5,703 nt of DNA from assembly GCA_015523645.1 (NCBI GenBank), contig WAJY01000123.1:1-5703 (forward strand), in the 5' to 3' direction. The position numbers were made by a program, and so were the translations under genes. Under the pieces are notes generated by a model. It did no database searches. It had not been told where the DNA came from and saw only the letters and a list, made by a program, of their open reading frames with translations. Origin of the DNA: Geoglobus sp. Its GTDB lineage: Archaea; Halobacteriota; Archaeoglobi; Archaeoglobales; Archaeoglobaceae. Of the stretch, positions 1-5,703 are shown one piece after another. Position 1 is the stretch's first letter. Each line of letters opens with the position of its first letter.

Positions 1-1086
1 GCTAAAATAGATCCGAAAGAGGATGTTGCTGTTTTCCAGTATACAGGGGGAACAACAGGAATGCCAAAGGCAACCATGCTTACACACTACAATCTTGTGG
101 CAAATGTGTACCAAACAATTGAATGGATTCCAGGGAGGGGGAAGGGTGATGTTTTCATTGGAGCTCTTCCATACTTCCATGTCTTCGGAATGACGACAAG
201 CCTGAATGTTCCGATAGCTGTTACCTCTCCAGTAATTCTGATTCCAGATCCGAGAGACATTAAAAGAATAATTCAGGCAATAGAGAAATACAGGGTGACA
301 ATATTCTGCGGTGTCCCCACAATGTTCAATGCCATAATGAACCATCCTGAAATTGAAAGGTATGATCTCTCATCTCTGAAAGCCTGCATAAGCGGAGCAG
401 CACCTCTTCCTGTTGAGCTTAAGAGGGCATTTGAGAAGAAGACTGGAGCAAAGTTGATAGAAGGATACGGGTTGAGTGAGACCTCTCCAGTTACTCATGC
501 AAATCCCTTCTATGGGGTTAACAAAGAAGGAAGCATCGGCATACCGTTCCCAAACACATATTCTTTAATTGTTGACGATGAGGGGAGGGTATTGAGGGCT
601 GGGGAGATTGGAGAGCTTGCTGTTTATGGTCCTCAGGTGATGAAGGGCTACTACAAGATGGAGGAGGAGACTAAGAATGTGATTGTAAACGGATGGCTTA
701 TGACTGGGGACATAGCAAGGATGGATGAAGACGGGTATTTCTACATAGTAGACAGGAAAAAGGATGTAATCATTGCAGGAGGGTACAACATCTATCCGAG
801 AGAGGTGGAGGAGGTTCTCTACGAGCATCCAGACGTTCTCGAAGCTGCTGTTGTTGGTGTTCCAGACAAATACAGAGGAGAGAGCGTCAAGGCTTTCATA
901 GTGCCAAAAAAAGAGAGCAGAGGCAAAATAAAGGTTGAAGATATAATAGAATTCTGTAGGGAGAGGCTTGCACCTTACAAAGTACCAAGGCTTGTTGAGT
1001 TTGTTGAAGAACTACCGAAGTCATCTGTTGGAAAAATCCTGAGAAGGGAATTGAGGAAAAGAGAGATGGAAAGAGTTGGTCAGTAG
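1..1086 (+). CDS. Acyl-CoA synthetase (AMP-forming), 5'-truncated by the window edge
   Basis: This is the C-terminal 361 codons of an ANL-superfamily acyl-CoA ligase, which activates a carboxylic acid to acyl-AMP and then to acyl-CoA. The frame is open from base 1, so the ATG at 61 is internal: the phosphate-binding motif YTGGTTGMPK (40-69) spans it. Also visible are GYGLSETSP (463-489), the TGD motif whose Asp (709-711) binds the ribose hydroxyls, the hinge DRKKDVIIAGG (751-783) followed by YNIYPREVE, and PKSSVGKILRREL near the end, whose Lys (1033-1035) is the adenylation catalytic residue. The family is usually 500-570 residues, so about 150-200 N-terminal residues are missing. The motifs match FadD-type long- or medium-chain ligases, but the substrate cannot be read from sequence; aromatic or short-chain acids are possible. 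Archaeoglobales carry many paralogues for beta-oxidation. The 3' end overlaps the convergent RHH gene by 7 bases. Confidence 0.93.
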   Translation, partial: AKIDPKEDVAVFQYTGGTTGMPKATMLTHYNLVANVYQTIEWIPGRGKGDVFIGALPYFHVFGMTTSLNVPIAVTSPVILIPDPRDIKRIIQAIEKYRVTIFCGVPTMFNAIMNHPEIERYDLSSLKACISGAAPLPVELKRAFEKKTGAKLIEGYGLSETSPVTHANPFYGVNKEGSIGIPFPNTYSLIVDDEGRVLRAGEIGELAVYGPQVMKGYYKMEEETKNVIVNGWLMTGDIARMDEDGYFYIVDRKKDVIIAGGYNIYPREVEEVLYEHPDVLEAAVVGVPDKYRGESVKAFIVPKKESRGKIKVEDIIEFCRERLAPYKVPRLVEFVEELPKSSVGKILRRELRKREMERVGQ

Positions 1087-1604
1087 ATCCTCACTCTAAG
1101 TTTTGCAACCTCCTCCTTTATTTCAGCCTTTATGTTCATCTTGCCAAAAACAGATGTGAGAAAGTCTCTGACAAAGTCCTTTACCTCGTCATTTGCCAAA
1201 ACAAGTGTGTACTCACCGCTTTTAACATTAAGCCTGAAAAAATTGCAGGCTTCAAGTCTCCTCAATATGAATTCTGCATCTCTTCCCTGAAACTCCTCAG
1301 CATGGGATTCTGAAATTCTCTCATGAAGCTCCCAGAATTTTTCTTTATCTGGATGGGTTTTCATGAATCTTAAAAATGTGATCCAGTGGTCAATGTCAAG
1401 GATGATGTGTTCACCTTCAGAAAGCATTTCAACATACGTCTTGATTTTGAAGGGATCGTGTTCTGTGAGAAACCCAAACTGATCGAAAAATCTTAGGAGT
1501 TCTCTAAAAAGCTCGCTTGCACTGCTGTAGTTTTCCTTGTGCTTGTTAAATATCTTTATTGTCTCCTCATCAAGTGCTATTGACATTCTTGGAGGAATTT
1601 TCAT
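1080..1604 (-). CDS. Ribbon-helix-helix DNA-binding protein with uncharacterised C-terminal domain
   Basis: A 174-residue putative transcription regulator. Residues 4-12 (PPRMSIALD) fit the RHH beta-strand, about 12-23 helix 1 and about 27-43 helix 2 (SSASELFRELLRFF), the MetJ/Arc/CopG DNA-binding fold that works as a dimer. Residues 60-120 look mainly helical. The end (EYTLVLA, then VKDFVRDFLTSVFGKM, then AEIKEEVAKLRVRI) reads as strand-helix-strand and could be a ligand-binding or oligomerisation unit; I do not recognise it as a named domain. The protein is much longer than a minimal CopG regulator (45-90 residues). The ATG at 1604 is preferred because GTGAT precedes it by 6 bases and a TATA-like box lies at a suitable distance; Met7 has neither. 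It is transcribed away from amtB-glnK, so control of itself or of ammonium uptake is possible but unproven. No toxin gene is adjacent, which argues against an antitoxin role. Confidence 0.8.
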   Translation of the reverse strand: MKIPPRMSIALDEETIKIFNKHKENYSSASELFRELLRFFDQFGFLTEHDPFKIKTYVEMLSEGEHIILDIDHWITFLRFMKTHPDKEKFWELHERISESHAEEFQGRDAEFILRRLEACNFFRLNVKSGEYTLVLANDEVKDFVRDFLTSVFGKMNIKAEIKEEVAKLRVRIY

Positions 1605-1627
1605 ATTTCATCACTTTTCAGACTAAC

Positions 1628-1635
1628 TTAAAAAA
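1628..1635 (-). promoter_or_regulatory. TATA-like box for the RHH gene
   Basis: Read on the - strand this is TTTTTTAA, centred about 27 bases before the ATG at 1604. Archaeal TATA boxes sit about 26 bases before the start site, so transcription would begin within a few bases of the ATG. The box is imperfect and lies in very AT-rich DNA, so confidence is modest. Confidence 0.4.
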
Positions 1636-1662
1636 TTTTTCTCGAAATCCCAAAATTGCTTG

Positions 1663-1678
1663 GTTTTGTTAACAAAAC
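1663..1678. promoter_or_regulatory. Perfect 16-bp palindrome, candidate operator
   Basis: GTTTTGTT (1663-1670) is followed directly by its reverse complement AACAAAAC (1671-1678), with no spacer. The symmetry stops at the next base pair. The centre is about 66 bases upstream of the RHH start codon and about 193 upstream of amtB, so it lies beyond the RHH TATA-like box, where an archaeal activator or autoregulator could bind. It does not match the GGAA-N6-TTCC pattern of the methanogen nitrogen repressor NrpR. Symmetry is seen directly; function is inference. Confidence 0.4.
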
Positions 1679-1803
1679 TTCCTGTTTTTTCAAATAAATT
1701 AAAAAATTAGCTGGAGTTACTGATATGATTTTAGGAAAACATTTATCCAACTGCAATAATAATTTTGAAATTTTTTAAGGAAAATCAGTAAATTCTAAGG
1801 TAT

Positions 1804-1818
1804 TATGAAATTTTCATA
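1804..1818. promoter_or_regulatory. 15-bp palindrome upstream of the amtB TATA box, candidate operator
   Basis: TATGAAA (1804-1810), one central T, then TTTCATA (1812-1818): perfect 7-base arms. The centre is about 27 bases upstream of the amtB TATA box centre and about 53 before the predicted start site, where archaeal activators often bind without blocking TBP/TFB. The same TATGAAA half-site occurs on the - strand across the RHH start codon (1599-1605). The region is AT-rich, so chance is a real alternative. Confidence 0.4.
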
Positions 1819-1834
1819 CTTTTTACTAAACAAC

Positions 1835-1842
1835 TTTAAATA
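1835..1842 (+). promoter_or_regulatory. TATA box of the amtB-glnK operon
   Basis: TTTAAATA is centred 25-26 bases before the amtB ATG at 1864, and the A-rich stretch before it (ACTAAACAAC) can serve as the BRE bound by TFB. This spacing puts the start site at or next to the A of the ATG, predicting a leaderless mRNA. A GGGAG lies only two bases before the ATG, too close for normal ribosome binding and probably outside the transcript. An 8-bp palindrome TCGATCGA (1843-1850) abuts the box and could be a repressor site. Confidence 0.65.
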
Positions 1843-1863
1843 TCGATCGAAAAACTGGGAGCC

Positions 1864-3386
<1,523 letters not shown>

Positions 3387-3390
3387 AACA

Positions 3391-3405
3391 CTTTAAAAAA
3401 TTTTT
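3391..3405 (+). terminator. T-tract terminator candidate after glnK
   Basis: Four bases after the glnK stop codon lies CTTTAAAAAATTTTT, ending in five T residues (3401-3405). Archaeal RNA polymerase can terminate at short T-runs without a strong hairpin. A serA promoter follows about 60 bases later, consistent with a transcript boundary here. Confidence 0.35.
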
Positions 3406-3460
3406 GCTGACAGAATTTCAGGGAAATCGATCTTGAAAAGGAGAATAGGGCTTCAAAAAA

Positions 3461-3468
3461 TTTATATT
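3461..3468 (+). promoter_or_regulatory. TATA box of serA
   Basis: TTTATATT is centred 23-24 bases before the first serA ATG (3488) and 26-27 before the second (3491), with an A-rich BRE-like run (TTCAAAAAA) just upstream. No Shine-Dalgarno sequence lies between the box and the ATG, so a leaderless serA mRNA is predicted, separate from amtB-glnK. Confidence 0.65.
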
Positions 3469-3487
3469 AAGTTCTATTTTAGCCAAA

Positions 3488-5077
3488 ATGATGAAAGTCC
3501 TTGTTGCAAGCAATATCGCAGAAGAGGCAATTGAAAAAATGAGAAAAGAGGGAATTGAGGTTGACGTTAAGCCAAAGATAAGTGAGAAGGAGCTTGAAAG
3601 AATAATCCCAGAGTACGATGCTCTTGTTGTGAGGAGCACTCCCAAAGTGAGTGCAAAGATAATCGAGAAGGGAAAGAGGTTGAAGATAATAGGAAGAGCT
3701 GGAGTTGGTGTTGACAACATAGACGTGGAATCTGCTACCCAAAGGGGAATAATAATTGTCAACGCACCAGGCGGAAACACAATATCGACTGCAGAACTTG
3801 CAATAGGACTCATGATCTCAGCAGCAAGAATGATTCCGCAGGCAGACAGAAGTGTGAAGGAGGGAAAATGGGAAAGGAAAAGGTTTGTTGGAATTGAGCT
3901 GAGAGGGAAAACACTTGGCATAATAGGGCTTGGAAGAGTTGGCTATGAGGTTGCCAAGAGAGGAAAATCCTTTGACATGAACGTGATTGCGTATGATCCC
4001 TACATAAGCTATGAGAAGGCAAAGAGCTTAGGAGTGAAGATGGTTAGTTTTGAGGAGCTTATCGAAAAGTCAGATATCATCAGCATTCACGTACCTAAGA
4101 CAAAGGAAACCGAGAACCTGATAGATGAGGATGAGTTTAGAAAAATGAAGGATGGAGTTATAATAATCAACTGCGCAAGGGGAGGAATAGTGAATGAAAA
4201 AGCATTGGTGAATGCGATTAAGAGTGGTAAGGTTTACTCTGCGGGAATTGATGTTTTTGTAAATGAGCCGCCTGAACCTGACAACGAATTGCTGAAGCTG
4301 GAAAATGTCGTCACAACACCCCACATTGGTGCATCAACCAGGGAAGCCCAGAAAAATGTTGGAATGATAATAGCTGAAGACATAATAAACCTCAAAAACG
4401 GCTACCCGGTCAAGAATGCTGTAAATCTTCCATCCCTCAGTGAGGAAGAATTCGAGTTCTTGATGCCTTACCTAACTCTAGCTGAAAAAATGGGTAAGAT
4501 AGCTGCTGCAAAACTTATGGGAAGTTTTAACAGGGTGAAGGTTACATACAGGGGGAAGCTTGCAGAAAAAGATACCGCATATCTCTCAAGAGCACTTCTA
4601 AAGGGATTGCTTGAGCACATTCTCGAACAGAACATTAATCTCGTTTCAGCATTACCTCTTGCAAAGGAAAGGGGTATAGAGGTGGAGGAGAGCAGAATAG
4701 AGAGTACAGAGAGTTATGAAAGCCTTCTGGAAGTCAATGTAGAAGGGAAGGAAGGCTCGATATACATGGCTGGAACAAGCTTTGGAAGGGATGACTACAG
4801 GATAATAAAGATAGACAAGTACAAAGTCGACTTCGTGCCAAAGGGGCATTACATAATCTCCCTTCACGAGGATAAGCCTGGAGTTATTGGGAGAGTTGGG
4901 ACTCTCTTTGGAAGGAACAACATAAACATAGCCGGAATGATAGTTGGGAGATACGGTGACAAACCCGGCGGGGTTCAGCTCATGCTCCTTCTAGTTGATG
5001 ACCCGCCAACAGAGCAAGTTCTTGAAGAGATGCTCAAGCTTGATGGAATAATAGATGCAGTTTACATACCCCTCTAA
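3488..5077 (+). CDS. serA: D-3-phosphoglycerate dehydrogenase
   Basis: A complete 529-residue enzyme that oxidises 3-phosphoglycerate to 3-phosphohydroxypyruvate with NAD, the first step of serine synthesis in the cytoplasm. The split substrate-binding domain (about 1-100 and 285-315) flanks a Rossmann domain with GIIGLGRVG (144-152) and an acidic Asp170 (AYDPY) that favours NAD. Catalytic residues are Arg231 (NCARGG), Glu260 (VNEPP) and His279 (PHIGAST). Residues of about 315-445 form the allosteric substrate-binding (ASB) domain, and about 453-529 the ACT domain (SLHEDKPGVIGRVGTLF, then NNINIAGM), usually the serine feedback site. This is the long form of PGDH, about 525 residues, typical of euryarchaea and many bacteria. 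The gene begins ATGATG; relatives commonly start MKVLVA, so Met2 at 3491 may be the true start. It has its own promoter, 101 bases after glnK. Confidence 0.97.
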   Translation: MMKVLVASNIAEEAIEKMRKEGIEVDVKPKISEKELERIIPEYDALVVRSTPKVSAKIIEKGKRLKIIGRAGVGVDNIDVESATQRGIIIVNAPGGNTISTAELAIGLMISAARMIPQADRSVKEGKWERKRFVGIELRGKTLGIIGLGRVGYEVAKRGKSFDMNVIAYDPYISYEKAKSLGVKMVSFEELIEKSDIISIHVPKTKETENLIDEDEFRKMKDGVIIINCARGGIVNEKALVNAIKSGKVYSAGIDVFVNEPPEPDNELLKLENVVTTPHIGASTREAQKNVGMIIAEDIINLKNGYPVKNAVNLPSLSEEEFEFLMPYLTLAEKMGKIAAAKLMGSFNRVKVTYRGKLAEKDTAYLSRALLKGLLEHILEQNINLVSALPLAKERGIEVEESRIESTESYESLLEVNVEGKEGSIYMAGTSFGRDDYRIIKIDKYKVDFVPKGHYIISLHEDKPGVIGRVGTLFGRNNINIAGMIVGRYGDKPGGVQLMLLLVDDPPTEQVLEEMLKLDGIIDAVYIPL

Positions 5078-5081
5078 AACA

Positions 5082-5086
5082 TTTTT
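5082..5086 (+). terminator. Short T-tract after serA, weak terminator candidate
   Basis: Five T residues begin five bases after the serA stop codon, with no hairpin before them. Archaeal polymerase can stop at such runs, but one short tract is weak evidence. The next promoter starts within about 13 bases, so some read-through into the downstream gene is likely. Confidence 0.25.
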
Positions 5087-5098
5087 GGAACAAAAAGA

Positions 5099-5106
5099 TT
5101 ATATTT
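5099..5106 (+). promoter_or_regulatory. TATA box of the final gene
   Basis: TTATATTT is centred 26-27 bases before the ATG at 5129, with a purine-rich BRE-like run (GAACAAAAAGA) before it. There is no Shine-Dalgarno match before the ATG (the sequence is CTCCCTCA), so a leaderless transcript starting at or near the ATG is predicted. Confidence 0.65.
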
Positions 5107-5128
5107 CAGGATTATCAAAACTCCCTCA

Positions 5129-5701
5129 ATGTTCTACAGCGAATCAAGGCTGAACAACTGGATTGAGAGAATAAAAGAGGAAAAAATAAATATTGAGAGC
5201 GGTGAAGGATTGGAGGTTTTTGACAGACTTCTTGATGATTTTATAATAGCCAGCCTAAATCTGCTTAAAAGCATAAGGGATAGGGAAATTACTAAAAAGG
5301 AGGCAATGAAGCTTGTACAGGAGAGCAAGCCTATTCTGAACAAATCTTACAAATTTGAGGATGAAGTGAAGAATGAGCTTTTTGAGATTACAAAGGACAA
5401 CATGCGTGTTGTTTTGAAAGCCTTGGAATATGCTATTGAGGGGAAAAAAACAAAGAAATCATTTGAGAAACTCCTTGAGGAGGCTATAAAAAAGGAGAGA
5501 AATGGCGATATAGGTGGAGCGTTTGAGGATGTTGCAAAAATGGCTGCAAAGGCATTGCATGGAGAGAGATTGCCTGAGGATCTTGAAATACCAGATGAAG
5601 ATCTTTTTGTTGTTGGATGGATAGATGCGGTTGATGCAATAGACACTATAAACCTTCTGATGGAGATAGACAGATCAGAAGTGGAAGATGAACAGGAGTA
5701 A
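5129..5701 (+). CDS. Conserved archaeal hypothetical protein, probably DUF2150 family
   Basis: A complete 190-residue protein of unknown function. Length, the opening MFYSESRLNNWIERIK and the ending with GWIDAVDAIDTINLLMEI recall the archaeal DUF2150 family; this is from memory and not checked. The chain is highly charged and appears mostly alpha-helical, with likely helices at about 6-18, 27-50, 55-67, 76-103, 110-124, 128-143 and 165-180. It has no cysteine, no signal peptide and no membrane segment, so it is probably a soluble cytoplasmic protein; no catalytic motif stands out. The tail is acidic (SEVEDEQE). The start is fixed by a TATA box 26 bases upstream and by the first conserved-looking residues following it directly. 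It lies 51 bases after serA on the same strand, but with its own promoter, so a role in serine metabolism should not be inferred from position alone. Confidence 0.85.
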   Translation: MFYSESRLNNWIERIKEEKINIESGEGLEVFDRLLDDFIIASLNLLKSIRDREITKKEAMKLVQESKPILNKSYKFEDEVKNELFEITKDNMRVVLKALEYAIEGKKTKKSFEKLLEEAIKKERNGDIGGAFEDVAKMAAKALHGERLPEDLEIPDEDLFVVGWIDAVDAIDTINLLMEIDRSEVEDEQE

Positions 5702-5703
5702 AG

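Noticed and set aside
1725..1778. A 17-codon reading frame upstream of amtB (ATG at 1725, TAA at 1776) with GGAG eight bases before it; possible leader peptide.
   Set aside because: Such short frames arise easily in AT-rich DNA, its product is low-complexity (NCNNNF), and it lies upstream of the predicted amtB start site, so it would not be on that mRNA.
1717..1791. Inverted repeat TTACTGAT (1717-1724) / ATCAGTAA (1784-1791).
   Set aside because: The 8-base arms are 59 bases apart; a match of this length is not surprising in a 259-base AT-rich region, and no stable hairpin results.
1605..1863. Search for NrpR-type GGAA-N6-TTCC nitrogen operators in the amtB upstream region.
   Set aside because: GGAA occurs near 1734 and 1779, but no correctly spaced TTCC partner follows either one.
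3407..3456. Imperfect dyads between glnK and serA (CTGA...TCAG near 3407 and TTGAA...TTCAA at 3433-3456).
   Set aside because: The arms are four or five bases with mismatches or long loops, below what I would call a site or a hairpin.
3418..3921. Open frame of 167 codons on the - strand opposite the start of serA.
   Set aside because: It is a shadow of serA: low-complexity Ser/Pro/Phe/Ile-rich translation, no promoter, and the + strand frame has full family motifs.
5347..5646. Open frame of 99 codons on the - strand opposite the final gene.
   Set aside because: The Ser/Phe-rich translation is the antisense of Glu/Lys-rich codons; there is no promoter or recognisable domain.

Overview
The window looks like chromosomal DNA from a hyperthermophilic euryarchaeon, most likely one of the Archaeoglobales (Archaeoglobus, Ferroglobus or Geoglobus). 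The signs are arginine coded almost only by AGA/AGG, heavy use of ATA, archaeal TATA boxes instead of bacterial promoters, and an ammonium transporter and PII protein that closely resemble the Archaeoglobus fulgidus Amt/GlnK pairs as I remember them. The species assignment is an inference and no search was run.

Layout: (1) 1-1086, + strand, the C-terminal two thirds of an acyl-CoA synthetase whose start lies off the window. (2) 1080-1604, - strand, a 174-residue ribbon-helix-helix (RHH) DNA-binding protein whose end overlaps the acyl-CoA synthetase end by 7 bases. (3) 1605-1863, an AT-rich divergent intergenic region with two perfect palindromes and promoters firing both ways. (4) 1864-3386, + strand, the amtB-glnK operon, with an ATGA stop/start overlap. 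(5) 3387-3487, a short gap with a T-tract terminator candidate and the serA promoter. (6) 3488-5077, + strand, a full-length serA (3-phosphoglycerate dehydrogenase, with ASB and ACT regulatory domains). (7) 5129-5701, + strand, a 190-residue soluble helical protein of unknown function, probably the archaeal DUF2150 family.

The amtB-glnK pair forms an ammonium uptake and sensing module: a trimeric channel in the membrane and a trimeric PII protein that plugs it when nitrogen is plentiful. The GlnK T-loop lacks the tyrosine that is uridylylated in enterobacteria, so control is probably by direct binding of ATP/ADP and 2-oxoglutarate. serA opens serine biosynthesis and has its own promoter. The acyl-CoA synthetase fits the fatty-acid or aromatic-acid degradation common in this order, and no functional link to the nitrogen genes is visible.

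Four genes (RHH, amtB, serA and the last gene) have a TATA-like box centred about 23-28 bases before the start codon, which predicts leaderless or nearly leaderless mRNAs. The best candidate for something undescribed is the divergent region: an RHH regulator with an uncharacterised C-terminal domain, transcribed away from amtB-glnK, with palindromes suited to being its operators. Otherwise the window is ordinary core archaeal metabolism.
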